Assembly: GCF_003253735.1 (NCBI RefSeq)
Contig: NZ_QKYW01000001.1
Location: 310,001 to 374,000 of the forward strand
Length of the DNA stretch: 64,000 nt
Reading direction: 5' to 3'
Source: Pseudomonas sp. URMO17WK12:I2
Lineage (GTDB): Bacteria; Pseudomonadota; Gammaproteobacteria; Pseudomonadales; Pseudomonadaceae
Every line of letters begins with the position of its first letter. Position 1 is the stretch's first letter. The notes beneath the pieces were generated by a model. It was not told the DNA's origin and did not search any database. It saw only the letters and a list, made by a program, of their open reading frames with translations. The translations under genes and the position numbers were made by a program. Shown in pieces: positions 18,876-32,841 of this stretch.

Positions 18876-19712
18876 TCAGCCTGCCTTGCCCTGCTGCACC
18901 ACCTGCATCATGCGCGGTGGCTGCGCCAGCTCCACGCCTTCGGCACGCAGGCGATCACGCACGTTCTCGTTGAGCATGAAGATCACCGGCCAGTAGTCGC
19001 CGGCAGCCGTCCACATGCGCAACGACAGGTTGATCGAGGTTTCGCCCAGGTTGGAAACCACCACCACAGGTGCCGGCTCCTGGTGCACGCGGGCGTCCTT
19101 GGAGAGTTCCAGCAGCACCTCACGGGCCTTGGCCAGGTCGGCGTCGTAGTCGAGCTTCACGTCATACAGTACCTGGCGAGTGTTCTGCCGCGAGTGGTTG
19201 GTGATGATGCCGTTGGACAGCGTGCCGTTGGGCACGATAACCACCTTGTTGTCGCCGGTACGCAGCACGGTGTGGAAGATCTGGATGTAGTCGACCGATC
19301 CGGAAACCCCCTGGGCCTCGATGAAGTCGCCGGCCTTGAACGGGCGGAACAGCATGATCAGCACGCCGCCGGCGAAGTTCGCCAGGCTGCCCTGCAGTGC
19401 CAGGCCGATGGCCAGGCCCGCCGCACCGATCACGGCGATGAACGAGGTGGTTTCCACGCCGATCATCGATGCCACGCTGATGATCAGCAGAACCTTGAGC
19501 ACGATGCTCGCCAGGCTGCCGATAAAGCTGCTCAGCGCACGATCGACCTTGCGACCATCCATCAGCGCACTGACCTTGCTGGTCAGCTTGCTGATCAGCC
19601 ACCAGCCGATCAGCAGGGTGAAGATGGCCAGGGTCAGCTTGCCGCTGTACTGCAGCAAGACCGGGATCCAGGCCTGTGACATGACGACCAGTTGGTCGAT
19701 GCTCATATCCAT
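18876..19712 (-). CDS. mscS: Small-conductance mechanosensitive channel, MscS family
   Basis: A heptameric inner-membrane channel that opens on hypo-osmotic shock. The protein is 278 residues, close to E. coli MscS. It has three transmembrane segments (about 22-43, 60-82, 88-112). The pore helix is in the conserved form AAGLAIGLALQGSLANFAGG, followed by LFRPFKAGDFIE. The beta and alpha-beta cytoplasmic domains fill the rest. The start is ATG 19712, with AAGGAG upstream. It converges on ampG across a shared terminator. Confidence 0.95.
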   Translation of the reverse strand: MDMSIDQLVVMSQAWIPVLLQYSGKLTLAIFTLLIGWWLISKLTSKVSALMDGRKVDRALSSFIGSLASIVLKVLLIISVASMIGVETTSFIAVIGAAGLAIGLALQGSLANFAGGVLIMLFRPFKAGDFIEAQGVSGSVDYIQIFHTVLRTGDNKVVIVPNGTLSNGIITNHSRQNTRQVLYDVKLDYDADLAKAREVLLELSKDARVHQEPAPVVVVSNLGETSINLSLRMWTAAGDYWPVIFMLNENVRDRLRAEGVELAQPPRMMQVVQQGKAG

Positions 19713-19734
19713 CGGGCGCTCCTTCTAGCAATTC

Positions 19735-19770
19735 AAACGAAAACGCCATGGCAAGCCATGGCGTTTGCAC
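19735..19770 (-). terminator. Terminator downstream of yajQ
   Basis: The stem AACGCCATGGC/GCCATGGCGTT (19741-19764 region) with a 2-base loop lies between the yajQ stop and mscS. Read on the minus strand it is followed by TTTTCGTTT. A smaller hairpin, CCGGGGTTC/AACCCCGG at about 19802-19822, lies directly after the yajQ stop. Confidence 0.75.
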
Positions 19771-19826
19771 AGGCGTCACAAGCTGCGACGCCGACGCTTC
19801 GCCGGGGTTCAATAAACCCCGGAGTA

Positions 19827-20306
19827 TCAGTCGCGAAAGTTGTTGTACTGCAAGGGCATACCGAAATCCTTGCCACGCAGCGAGGCGATGCATTCCTGCA
19901 GATCGTCACGCTTCTTGCCGGTAACGCGAACCTGCTCGCCCTGAATGGCAGCTTGCACCTTGAGCTTGGCGTCCTTGATATGGGCGACAATCTTCTTGGC
20001 CAGCTCTTTGTCTATACCTTCGCGGAACTCGACCTCCTGCTTGACCACCTTGCCAGATGCATAGGCATCCTTGGTTTCCATGCACTGGCCGTCGATCTTG
20101 CGTTTGATCAGGCAGCTGCGAATGATCTCGAGCATCTGCTCAAGCATGAAGTCGGCCTCGGCCGTCAGCGTGACGGCCTTGTCCTTGACCTCGAAACTGC
20201 ACTTGCCGCGCAAGTCGAAGCGCCGCTCCAGCTCCTTGGCTGCGTTGTCCAGGGCATTGGTGAGTTCGTGTTTGTCCAGCTCCGACACCACGTCGAACGA
20301 GGGCAT
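19827..20306 (-). CDS. yajQ: YajQ family nucleotide-binding protein
   Basis: YajQ proteins bind nucleotides; the Xanthomonas and Pseudomonas members are reported as cyclic-di-GMP effectors. The protein is 159 residues from ATG 20306 ([20 protein letters not shown]), which is the canonical family N-terminus. A longer in-frame extension of 85 residues upstream is not conserved and includes the repeat-end sequence at 20399-20434. It has the conserved segments [13 protein letters not shown] and [13 protein letters not shown]. It is divergent from the GGDEF response regulator. Confidence 0.95.
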   Translation of the reverse strand: MPSFDVVSELDKHELTNALDNAAKELERRFDLRGKCSFEVKDKAVTLTAEADFMLEQMLEIIRSCLIKRKIDGQCMETKDAYASGKVVKQEVEFREGIDKELAKKIVAHIKDAKLKVQAAIQGEQVRVTGKKRDDLQECIASLRGKDFGMPLQYNNFRD

Positions 20307-20398
20307 GCGATTTCTCCAGATATAAAGCGCGATCAGGCAGCACGGCTTCGCGAGTCGCCTGATGGCAGCCACCTGTGCGGCAAGGCGAGCCGCATCGA

Positions 20399-20434
20399 GC
20401 TGGGCACCAGTTCGCGAGATCGTGAATAAGTTCT
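20399..20434 (-). repeat. Solitary end of the AGAACCTG-type repeat element
   Basis: Read on the minus strand, this 36-bp stretch begins AGAACTTATTCACGATCT and continues CGCGAACTGGTGCCCAGC. It matches the left end of the argJ-secA element (30017-30052) at about 30 of 36 positions. The opposite end is not clearly recognisable, so it is a degenerate or partial copy in the yajQ upstream region. Confidence 0.7.
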
Positions 20435-20454
20435 GCGCAAATCGCGCGGATGGC

Positions 20455-20485
20455 TTGACGATAAAATTGGCGCGATCATTATATC
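20455..20485 (+). promoter_or_regulatory. Sigma-70-type promoter of the response-regulator gene
   Basis: TTGACG (20455-20460), a 17-base spacer and ATTATA (20478-20483) fit the housekeeping promoter consensus. It lies about 80 bp upstream of the ATG at 20564, in an otherwise AT-richer patch. Confidence 0.6.
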
Positions 20486-20563
20486 CGCTCTGATACAGAC
20501 CGCTCGGCGTTGTATTGGTTACTCCCTTCCCTCGACCCGTTTTCTTGCCAGCGAGTGCCATAA

Positions 20564-22434
<1,871 letters not shown>

Positions 22435-22480
22435 GTCACGCGCTAACCTGCGCCCTCACCTGCCACCACGAACCACGCCC

Positions 22481-24484
22481 ATGCGCCTGCGCCACCGCCT
22501 GAAGAATCTCCCCGTTGGCCGAAAACTGCTCGCGGCGTTGCTGGTCCTGCTGACGGCAGTGCTGGTGGTCGCCAACATGACCTTCATCAGTGCGGCCTAC
22601 TGGATCTCCCAGGAAAGCGTCGCGCCCCAGGCACTGCAGACCCTCAGCCGACTGATCGCCACCCCGGCGCTGAGCCGCGAAGCCCTGAGCTCGCCCGAAG
22701 CTGCCCATGAGCTGCTCAAGCGTCTGGAGGGCTACGGCCCGCTGCGCGCGGCGGTGATCTACGACGCCGAGGGCAACAGCATGGCGCAGCTGCAGCGCGG
22801 CGAAAAACTCGAGCTGCCCGCCCAGGTCGACGCGCTGGAGCACTGGCGTATCGGCGAGTTTCGCGCCAATCAGCTGGTCGAGTTGCCCCAGGGCGAGGCA
22901 CCGCCCGGCCACCTGCTGCTGGTCGCCTCCAGCGAGTTGCCGGGCGCCTTCTACACCGGCACCGTCACTGCCAGCCTGGTGATCCTGGGTTTCAGCCTGG
23001 TGCTCTGGCTGCTGGTGGCGCGGCAGATCCGTCGCCTGGTCACCAGCCCGATCAAGCGCCTCGAAGAACTCACCCGCCAGGTCACTCGCGAAGAGAACTA
23101 CTCACTGCGCGCACGGCGCGGCAACCGCGATGAAATCGGCAGCCTGGCCGAAGCCTTCAACACCATGCTCGAGCGTATCGAAGCCCGTGAGCAGCAACTC
23201 AAACGCGCCCGCGACGACTCCGAGGAAGCCTACAACCAGGCCCGCGGCCTGGCCGAGGAGACCCGCCTGTCGAACCGCAAGCTGGAACTCGAAGTACAGG
23301 TGCGCAGCAAGATCGAGAAAAAGCTCACCGGTTTCCAGAACTACCTCAACAGCATTATCGACTCCATGCCCTCGGCGCTGATCGCCCTCGACGAGCAGCT
23401 CTACGTGGCGCAGTGGAATCAGGAGGCCAGTGCGCTGTCCGGCACCTCCATCGACGAGGCGGTGAACCAGCCGGTGTTTCTCGCCTTCCCGCTGCTCAAG
23501 CCGTACCTGTCCAAGCTCAAGCGCACCGCCGAGCAGCACCGGGTCGAGAAGATCGAACGGGTGACCTGGATACGCGACGACGAACCCCACCACTACGCCC
23601 TGACTTTCTACCCGCTGATCGGCAGCATCGGCCGCGGCGTGGTGATCCGCATCGATGACATCACCCAGCGCCTGAACCTCGAAGAGGTCATGGTGCAGTC
23701 CGAGAAGATGCTCTCCGTCGGTGGCCTGGCGGCCGGCATGGCCCACGAGATCAACAATCCCCTGGGCGCCATCCTGCACAACGTGCAGAACATCCGCCGG
23801 CGCCTGTCGCCGGAACTGCCGCGCAACCAGGAGCAGGCCGAGCTGGCCGAGGTCAGCCTGCCGGCCATCGACCGCTACCTGACTGCGCGGGAAATCCCCG
23901 GCCTGCTTGACGGCATCCAGCAGGCCGGTGCGCGGGCCTCGAAGATCGTCACCCACATGCTCAGTTTCAGCCGCCTGAGCAATCGACAGCTGTCGCCCTG
24001 CCAGTTGCCGGCACTGATCGACCAGGCGGTGGAGATCGCCAGCAACGACTTCGACCTGACCGAAAGCTTCGACTTCAAGAGCCTCTCGATCCAGCGCGAA
24101 TTCGACCCGCAGCTGGGCCCGGTCCCCGGTATCGCCAACGAACTGGAACAGGTGCTGCTCAACCTGCTGAAGAACGCCGCCCAGGCCATTCACCTGCGTG
24201 ACGACGACAGCGTGCCCGGCAAACTGATCCTGCGTACCCGCCTGACCCCGCCATGGGCCGAGATACAGGTCGAGGACAACGGCGTGGGCATTCCGGAAGC
24301 GGTGCGCAAGCGCATCTTCGAGCCGTTCTTCACCACCAAGGAAGTCGGCCAGGGCACCGGCCTGGGGCTTTCCGTGTCGTATTTCATCGTCACCAACAAC
24401 CACAAGGGCCAGATGGAAGTGCACTCGCGCACCGGCCAGGGCACCTGCTTCACCCTGCGCCTGCCGCTGGGCGTGAGCAACTGA
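22481..24484 (+). CDS. Sensor histidine kinase (HAMP-PAS-HisKA-HATPase)
   Basis: An inner-membrane sensor of 667 residues. It has two transmembrane helices (about 17-38 and 155-180) flanking a periplasmic domain of about 120 residues, then a HAMP linker (about 180-235), a coiled coil (230-285) and a PAS domain (about 290-395). The H-box AGMAHEINNPLGAI has the phospho-accepting His at about 422. ATP-binding N, G1 and G2 boxes follow (LNLLKNAAQAI, VEDNGVGIP, GTGLGLSVSY). The ligand is unknown. It is co-directional with the GGDEF response regulator two genes upstream, but no standard output regulator lies immediately next to it. Confidence 0.95.
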   Translation: MRLRHRLKNLPVGRKLLAALLVLLTAVLVVANMTFISAAYWISQESVAPQALQTLSRLIATPALSREALSSPEAAHELLKRLEGYGPLRAAVIYDAEGNSMAQLQRGEKLELPAQVDALEHWRIGEFRANQLVELPQGEAPPGHLLLVASSELPGAFYTGTVTASLVILGFSLVLWLLVARQIRRLVTSPIKRLEELTRQVTREENYSLRARRGNRDEIGSLAEAFNTMLERIEAREQQLKRARDDSEEAYNQARGLAEETRLSNRKLELEVQVRSKIEKKLTGFQNYLNSIIDSMPSALIALDEQLYVAQWNQEASALSGTSIDEAVNQPVFLAFPLLKPYLSKLKRTAEQHRVEKIERVTWIRDDEPHHYALTFYPLIGSIGRGVVIRIDDITQRLNLEEVMVQSEKMLSVGGLAAGMAHEINNPLGAILHNVQNIRRRLSPELPRNQEQAELAEVSLPAIDRYLTAREIPGLLDGIQQAGARASKIVTHMLSFSRLSNRQLSPCQLPALIDQAVEIASNDFDLTESFDFKSLSIQREFDPQLGPVPGIANELEQVLLNLLKNAAQAIHLRDDDSVPGKLILRTRLTPPWAEIQVEDNGVGIPEAVRKRIFEPFFTTKEVGQGTGLGLSVSYFIVTNNHKGQMEVHSRTGQGTCFTLRLPLGVSN

Positions 24485-24500
24485 TCAACACGGAGATCCG

Positions 24501-25076
24501 ATGGGCTACCGACTCTCGAAAATCTACACGCGTACCGGCGATGCCGGACAAACCGGGCTGGCCGACGGCCGCCGGGTCGCCAAGGATCACCCGCGCATCG
24601 AAGCCATCGGTGAAGTGGACACGCTGAACAGCCAGCTTGGCCTGCTGCTCGCCGACCTGATCGAGCAGCGGGCCGTCTGCCCGGGGCTCACCGAGCTGGT
24701 TGAGGTGTTAGCGCCGTGTCAGCACCGCCTGTTCGATCTCGGTGGCGAGCTGGCCATGCCGGATTACCAGGCGCTGCAGGCTGCCGAGATCGAACGCCTG
24801 GAGGCGGCCATCGACCGCTGGAACGAGGAAGTCGGCCCGCTCACCAACTTCATTCTGCCTGGCGGATCAAAGCTGATCGCCCAGGCCCACCTGTGCCGCA
24901 GCAGCGCCCGCACCGCCGAGCGCCGCTGCGGCCAGTTGCATGCCAGCGAGCCGCTGCGCGGTGAGCTGCTGGCCTATATCAACCGGCTGTCCGACCTACT
25001 GTTCGTGGCTGCACGGTTGATCGCCAAGCGCCAGGGCATCGACGAAGTACTCTGGCAGGCTGCCGTCAAAGGCTGA
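24501..25076 (+). CDS. Corrinoid adenosyltransferase, PduO type
   Basis: It transfers the adenosyl group of ATP to cob(I)alamin to make coenzyme B12. The protein is 191 residues. The ATP-binding N-terminus reads KIYTRTGDAGQTGLADGRRV, and the active-site helix contains HLCRSSARTAERRCGQL, which matches the RxxxRxAER signature. GGAG lies ahead of ATG 24501. It overlaps the end of the convergent pseudouridine synthase gene by 11 bp. Confidence 0.93.
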   Translation: MGYRLSKIYTRTGDAGQTGLADGRRVAKDHPRIEAIGEVDTLNSQLGLLLADLIEQRAVCPGLTELVEVLAPCQHRLFDLGGELAMPDYQALQAAEIERLEAAIDRWNEEVGPLTNFILPGGSKLIAQAHLCRSSARTAERRCGQLHASEPLRGELLAYINRLSDLLFVAARLIAKRQGIDEVLWQAAVKG

Positions 25077-25950
25077 GGCGGCTCTCGAAAGATCTCGGCT
25101 CGCCTGTGAGCGGGTCGCTGAACTGCAGCCCGCGTGCCAGCAGCTTCAGCGCTCTACTGTAGTTATCGGGCTCACCCTCGGCGCAGCTCACCTCAGGATA
25201 GAACGGGTCATTGAGAATCGCCGCGCCCAGCGCCGCCATATGCACCCGAAGCTGGTGCTTCTTGCCGGTGACCGGCTCCAGCCCATACAGCCAGTGCTCG
25301 GCGCGCTTCTCGATCACCTCGATGCGCGTACAGGTGTTGGCCACGCCCGGCGCTTCGCGCATGCGAAAGAACGGCTCCCCGGCCTCGAAGCGCGTCTCAC
25401 GCACGACGGGAAATTGCAGATGCGGCAAAGGCGCGGCCAGCGCCTCGTAGCGCTTGCCGATGGCTCGCTCGCGGAACATGGCCTGATAGCGCCCGCGGGT
25501 CTGCGGGTTAGTGGAAAACAGCACCAGCCCGGCGGTGTGTCGGTCGATGCGGTGCAGCGGCACCAGGTCGGCGTTGCCGGTGCGTTTGACCAGCCGCGCC
25601 AGCAAGGTTTGCTCGACATAGGCACCTGCCGGCATCACTGACAGGAAATGCGGTTTGTCAGCGACCAGCAGATGCTCGTCGACATGCACGATCGCCTCCT
25701 CGAAGGGGATCTGCGGCTCGGCCGCCACTTCGCGAAAGTAATGCACGCGCAGGCCGACCCGATAGGGATGATCGGCTCCGATCGGCTCGCCCTGGGCGTC
25801 CAGCACCCGGCCGCGGGCCATGCGCTGCAGCCAGACGTCGCGGGAAATCGCCGGAAAGTGTGCGCACAGGCAGTCAAGCACGCTCGCCCAATCGCCGGCC
25901 GGCAGGTGCAGGGTGCTCGGGCGCAGAGTGGGCTGATCGGATGGCAGCAT
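25066..25950 (-). CDS. RluA-family RNA pseudouridine synthase
   Basis: It isomerises uridine to pseudouridine in RNA. The protein is 294 residues. The N-terminal third resembles a divergent S4-like RNA-binding module (to about residue 75). The catalytic domain follows, with VADKPHFLSVMPAG and the catalytic Asp in PLHRIDRHTAGLVLFS, and the conserved GKKHQLRVHMAALG late motif. The exact uridine target is not deducible. It converges on the PduO gene and runs parallel to the AEC transporter. Confidence 0.92.
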   Translation of the reverse strand: MLPSDQPTLRPSTLHLPAGDWASVLDCLCAHFPAISRDVWLQRMARGRVLDAQGEPIGADHPYRVGLRVHYFREVAAEPQIPFEEAIVHVDEHLLVADKPHFLSVMPAGAYVEQTLLARLVKRTGNADLVPLHRIDRHTAGLVLFSTNPQTRGRYQAMFRERAIGKRYEALAAPLPHLQFPVVRETRFEAGEPFFRMREAPGVANTCTRIEVIEKRAEHWLYGLEPVTGKKHQLRVHMAALGAAILNDPFYPEVSCAEGEPDNYSRALKLLARGLQFSDPLTGEPRSFESRLSL

Positions 25951-25972
25951 ACGGGTACTCCAGGCGCGGCGC

Positions 25973-26902
25973 TCAGGGCGCGATCAGGTAAAGGCAGATC
26001 GACAGCGTCACCAGCGAGCCCAGTGTCGACAACAGGATGGTGCTCGACACCTCGGCGCCGTCGCGGCGATAGAACTCGGCGAGCATGAACGGCCCGGTGC
26101 CGGTCGGCAGCGCGCTGAGCAGCAGCGCCGCATGGGCCCACATGGGCGGCAGGCGAAACACATAGACCGCCAGCCCCCAGGTGAGCAGCGGATGGGCGAT
26201 CAGCTTGATCAACACCAGCCCGCTACCGCGTTGTTTCGCTGCTGCCTGTTTGTGAGCGAGAAACAGCCCCAGGGCGATCAATGCGCAGGGCCCGGTGGCG
26301 GCAGCGAGTAACTTGAGAAACTGGTGCAGCGGCGCCGGCAGTGGCTGCGCCGTCGCCGCCCACAGGCCGCCGAGCAGCGGCGCCATGACGATGGGGTTCT
26401 TGAGCAGGGCGGCGCAGACCTTGCGCACCGCCGCCAGCAGGCTCTTTTCGTTTTGCAGCCCCACCTCGATGCACACCACCGCGAGGGCGAACAACACGCA
26501 GATGACGATCAGACAGGCGATCAGCGCCGGCTCCATGCCGGCATCGCCGAACACCAGCAGGCACAGTGGAATACCCATGTAACCGGTGTTGGCGTAGGAC
26601 GCACTCAGCCCTTGCACGCTGGCATCGGCCAGGCTGCCACGCTGGCGCAGGCGCCACAGCAGCACCCCGGCAAAGATGCCCAGGGTAGCGATGCCGTAGG
26701 CGAAGATGAAACCGGGCTGCCAGATCTGCTCCCACACCACGGTGGCCATCGCCTCGAACAGCAGCGCCGGCAGGCACAGCCAGACCACCATGCGGTTGAT
26801 CTCCGAGGCGGCAGTGGCGCCTAGCAGGCCCAGGCGCCGGCAGGTAAATCCCGCAAGAATCAACGCAAAGACCGGCAGGATGACATTCAGGACGGAGGCC
26901 AT
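25973..26902 (-). CDS. AEC family transporter (auxin efflux carrier type)
   Basis: An inner-membrane permease of 309 residues with about ten hydrophobic helices in two five-helix halves, beginning MASVLNVILPVFALILAGF. Bacterial members transport small carboxylates or amino acids; the substrate is unknown here. A longer GTG-started reading (to 26959) adds an unconserved leader and was not chosen, though no strong ribosome binding site favours ATG 26902. Conserved core segments include GLSASYANTGYMGIPL and FMLAEFYRRDGAEVSS. Confidence 0.88.
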   Translation of the reverse strand: MASVLNVILPVFALILAGFTCRRLGLLGATAASEINRMVVWLCLPALLFEAMATVVWEQIWQPGFIFAYGIATLGIFAGVLLWRLRQRGSLADASVQGLSASYANTGYMGIPLCLLVFGDAGMEPALIACLIVICVLFALAVVCIEVGLQNEKSLLAAVRKVCAALLKNPIVMAPLLGGLWAATAQPLPAPLHQFLKLLAAATGPCALIALGLFLAHKQAAAKQRGSGLVLIKLIAHPLLTWGLAVYVFRLPPMWAHAALLLSALPTGTGPFMLAEFYRRDGAEVSSTILLSTLGSLVTLSICLYLIAP

Positions 26903-26971
26903 GGGCCGTGGATCACTCGCAACCAGGGCGCAGCAGGGTAGGTGCTGCGGCGCGCTCACACAAGCAACGGC

Positions 26972-27922
26972 TCAGCGCTGCAGCTCTGGCCAGAAGGCGC
27001 GAATTCCGGCAACCCCCTGGGCACCCGCCTGCCAGGCCTGCTCAAGATGCTGCGGGCCGACACCACCGAGCAGGTAGCACGGCTGGTTGAAGCCCTGCAG
27101 CAGTTCACTCGCCCGCTGCCAACCCAGTGGCTGCGCGTCCGGATGGCTCTCGGTGGCCTGCAGCGGTGACAGGGTGACGAAATCGGCGCCGATCCGGGTG
27201 GCCAGCTCGAGCTCATCGAGGTTGTGACAGGAAGCGGCCAACCAGCGATCAGCCGGCAACGGGCGACCTTTACTCGCGTATTTGCGCAGTTGTTCGGTGG
27301 TCAGGTGCCAGCCAGCGGCGGGAAAGTCCCCCAGCCATTCCAACGGGCCCTTGAGCATCAATTGCGCCTTGCCGGCGCAGAGCCCCTGCACGTCCACGGC
27401 CAGGTCACGGTACTGGGCATCGAACATCGCCGGCGCCCGCAACTGGATAAGGCGAATGCCACCCGCGATGGCGGCACGCACGCCGGCCAGCAGTTCGGGG
27501 CCTTCCAGCCCCTCCGGCGTGATCAGGTAATGCGCGGGCAGCCGTGCCGCCGCGACGATTGGCCGGTTGGCCACGGGAAACTGGTAATCGCCCAGCTGCC
27601 GCGCACTGACCCAGGCCAGCGGCTGGCCTTCGGCACCGTGGGGCTCGCCGGTGAAACGGCTGACTTCCCAGACGTCCAGCAGCACGTGCTTGTCGGTGTA
27701 ATCGTGGCGTACCTGAATCAGCGGCCGTCCGGCAGCGACCGTGATGCCCAGTTCCTCGTGCAACTCGCGTGACAATGCGGCCTGTACGGCCTCGCCCTCT
27801 TCGACCTTACCCCCCGGAAACTCCCAGAGCCCGCCCTGGTGTTTGTCATCGGGGCGCTTGGCAATGAGGATTCGCCCATCGTCACCGCGGATTACCGCTG
27901 CCGCTACATGCACGCGTTTCAC
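26972..27922 (-). CDS. Nudix hydrolase / thiamine-phosphate-synthase-like fusion (MutT type)
   Basis: A 316-residue two-domain protein. The N-terminal Nudix domain (1-130) resembles MutT, which removes 8-oxo-dGTP. The Nudix box is GGKVEEGEAVQAALSRELHE followed by ELGI. The C-terminal domain (about 145-316) is a ThiE-like TIM barrel with GGVGPQHLEQAWQAGAQGVA. This fusion is common in Pseudomonas, and the second domain is not known to make thiamine phosphate. The start is GTG 27922, two bases after the GST stop, with AGAGGAA in the end of GST. Confidence 0.92.
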   Translation of the reverse strand: MKRVHVAAAVIRGDDGRILIAKRPDDKHQGGLWEFPGGKVEEGEAVQAALSRELHEELGITVAAGRPLIQVRHDYTDKHVLLDVWEVSRFTGEPHGAEGQPLAWVSARQLGDYQFPVANRPIVAAARLPAHYLITPEGLEGPELLAGVRAAIAGGIRLIQLRAPAMFDAQYRDLAVDVQGLCAGKAQLMLKGPLEWLGDFPAAGWHLTTEQLRKYASKGRPLPADRWLAASCHNLDELELATRIGADFVTLSPLQATESHPDAQPLGWQRASELLQGFNQPCYLLGGVGPQHLEQAWQAGAQGVAGIRAFWPELQR

Positions 27923-27924
27923 AT

Positions 27925-28551
27925 CTATTCCTCTAAGGCTGCCTGCAGCCAGCGCTGAAATGCCGGCCACTGAAAAATGGTCTCCACGTAGGCCGCGGCC
28001 TCTGCCGGAAGTTGCACGCCATAGCTGCGCAGGCGGCTGGCGACCGGGGCGAAGTAGGCGTCGGCGATGCTCACCTGACCGAACAGGTAGGGGCCGCTCT
28101 GACCAAAGCGCTCACGGCAGCCTGTCCAGATGGCGACGATGCGCTGGATATCGTGCTTGACGTCGTCCGCCACGCTGGCCAGCGGAGTGTTGCGCTGCAT
28201 GTCCATCGGCATATGGCTGCGCAATGCGCCGAAGCCGCTGTGCATTTCCGCGCAGACCGAACGGGCCATGGCACGGGCGGCTACGTCGCGCGGCCACAAG
28301 GCAGCCTCTGGAAATCGCTCGGCCAGGTATTCGGCGATCGCCAGGGAATCCCAGATCGAGCCGGCATCCTCGGTCTTGAGGACCGGTACCTTGGCCGTTG
28401 GCGAATGCTCCAGCAGGCGCGCATGGGTGTCGGGGCGAAACAGCGGCACCAGGGTTTCCTGGTAAACCGCGCCAGTGAGCTCAACCAACAGCCAGCCACG
28501 CAGCGACCAGGACGAGTAATTCTTGTTGCCTATCACCAATTCGAGCGACAT
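27925..28551 (-). CDS. Glutathione S-transferase family protein
   Basis: A cytosolic detoxification enzyme candidate of 208 residues. The N-terminal thioredoxin-like domain (about 3-80) has the catalytic-site Ser-rich segment NKNYSSWSLRGW and the cis-Pro/glutathione motif KVPVLKTEDAGSIWDSLAI. The C-terminal helical domain (about 90-205) is typical. GGAGAAA precedes ATG 28551. It is co-transcribed with the Nudix/ThiE fusion (2-base spacing) and lies downstream of argJ on the same strand. Confidence 0.93.
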   Translation of the reverse strand: MSLELVIGNKNYSSWSLRGWLLVELTGAVYQETLVPLFRPDTHARLLEHSPTAKVPVLKTEDAGSIWDSLAIAEYLAERFPEAALWPRDVAARAMARSVCAEMHSGFGALRSHMPMDMQRNTPLASVADDVKHDIQRIVAIWTGCRERFGQSGPYLFGQVSIADAYFAPVASRLRSYGVQLPAEAAAYVETIFQWPAFQRWLQAALEE

Positions 28552-28697
28552 CTATTTCTCCAGCAGTCAGAAGAACAGAACGACAGCTTCACCGTTGGCT
28601 GCCGGCAAGGCAAATTCCGCTCGCTCATGGGGCCATGCGCGAGCGGAATGCAATGTCGCGAAGGTAGCCAGGCGACCGCCCTGGAAGCGACCGGCGA

Positions 28698-29915
28698 TCA
28701 GGTACGGTATTCGGCGTTGATCTTCACGTATTCGTGGGACAGGTCGGTGGTCCAGATGGTCTCGCTGCAGGTGCCGCGCCCCAGCTCGATGCGGATGGTG
28801 ATTTCCTCTTCGGCCATCACCGCCGAGCCCTGCTCTTCGGTATAGGTGGCGGCGCGGCAACCCTTGCTGGCGATGCACACCTCGCCCAGGAAGACGTCGA
28901 TCTTGCTGACATCCAGCTGTGCCACACCAGCGCGGCCGACCGCAGCGAGGATGCGCCCCCAGTTGGGGTCGGAAGCGAACAGCGCCGTCTTGATCAGCGG
29001 TGAATGGGCGACGGCATAGCCGACATCCAGGCACTCCTGGTGCGTCGCACCACCGTTGACCTGCACGGTAACGAACTTGGTTGCGCCTTCGCCGTCACGG
29101 ACGATGGCCTGGGCCACCTCCATGCACACCTCGAACACCGCCTGCTTGAGGGCGGCGAACAGCGCACCGCTGGCCTGGGTAATTTCCGGCAGCGCCGCCT
29201 GGCCGGTAGCGATCAGCATGCAGCAGTCGTTGGTGGAGGTGTCGCCGTCGATGGTGATGCGGTTGAACGACTTGTTCGCCGCGTCGCGCAGCAGGTCCTG
29301 CAGCACGCCTTGGGCGACCTTGGCGTCGGTGGCGATGTAGCCGAGCATGGTGGCCATGTTCGGCTTGATCATGCCCGCACCCTTGCTGATGCCGGTCACG
29401 GTGACGGTCACGCCTTCATGGCTGAATTGGCGGCTGGCGCCCTTGGGCAGCGTGTCGGTGGTCATGATGCCGGTAGCGGCATCGGCCCAGTTGTTTTCGG
29501 CGAGGTTATCCAGCGCCGCCTGCAGCGCGCCTTCGATCTTCTCGACCGGGAGCGGCTCACCGATCACCCCGGTGGAGAACGGCAGCACTTCGCTTTCGTC
29601 CACACCGGCCAGCTTAGCCAGGCTGGCGCAGGTGCGCATGGCGTTCTGCAGGCCCGGCTCGCCGGTGCCGGCATTGGCATTGCCGGTGTTGGTCAGCAGA
29701 TAACGCACGCTACCGGAGGCGCGCTTCTTGGCCAGGATCACCGGCGCCGCGCAGAACGCGTTGAGAGTGAACACACCTGCCACGCTGCTGCCTTCGGCAC
29801 AGCGCATCACCACCACATCCTTGCGCCCCGGGCGCTTGATGCCGGCGGAGGCGATGCCCAGCTCGAAACCTGGAACCGGATGCAGGGTAGACAGCGGGCC
29901 AAGACCAACAGCCAT
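28698..29915 (-). CDS. argJ: Arginine biosynthesis protein ArgJ (ornithine/glutamate acetyltransferase)
   Basis: ArgJ recycles the acetyl group from acetylornithine to glutamate; in some species it also makes N-acetylglutamate from acetyl-CoA. The 405-residue precursor cleaves itself between Ala188 and Thr189 in the motif [14 protein letters not shown], giving alpha and beta chains. [12 protein letters not shown] precedes this site. The C-terminus ends [12 protein letters not shown], as is usual. It is transcribed away from the repeat element that separates it from secA. Confidence 0.97.
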   Translation of the reverse strand: MAVGLGPLSTLHPVPGFELGIASAGIKRPGRKDVVVMRCAEGSSVAGVFTLNAFCAAPVILAKKRASGSVRYLLTNTGNANAGTGEPGLQNAMRTCASLAKLAGVDESEVLPFSTGVIGEPLPVEKIEGALQAALDNLAENNWADAATGIMTTDTLPKGASRQFSHEGVTVTVTGISKGAGMIKPNMATMLGYIATDAKVAQGVLQDLLRDAANKSFNRITIDGDTSTNDCCMLIATGQAALPEITQASGALFAALKQAVFEVCMEVAQAIVRDGEGATKFVTVQVNGGATHQECLDVGYAVAHSPLIKTALFASDPNWGRILAAVGRAGVAQLDVSKIDVFLGEVCIASKGCRAATYTEEQGSAVMAEEEITIRIELGRGTCSETIWTTDLSHEYVKINAEYRT

Positions 29916-30016
29916 GGGAGAGATCCTCGAATTAGGTTGATGTGCACAGCATGTTCGATGCGAAAACGCCGCGAAGGGCTAGCCCTCGCGGCGTTAGGAT
30001 TTTACAGCTCAGGTCA

Positions 30017-30105
30017 AGAACCTGATCACGACCTTGCGAGCTGGAGCCCAGCAAGCCTGTTTTCAACGCCGCAGGGCCGACGCGCAGCTGGTCGTGTTCA
30101 GGTTC

Positions 30106-30106
<1 letters not shown>
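30017..30106. repeat. 90-bp MITE-like element abutting the secA stop codon
   Basis: The left end AGAACCTGATCACGACC (30017-30033) and, inverted at 30106-30090, AGAACCTGAACACGACC differ at one of 17 positions. The interior holds GCCTGTTTTCAACGCCGC. On the minus strand the last base of the secA TGA stop is the first base of this terminal repeat. The ends match those at 6964-7484 and 20399-20434. It may form a long hairpin in the secA 3' end. Confidence 0.8.
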
Positions 30107-32841
<2,735 letters not shown>

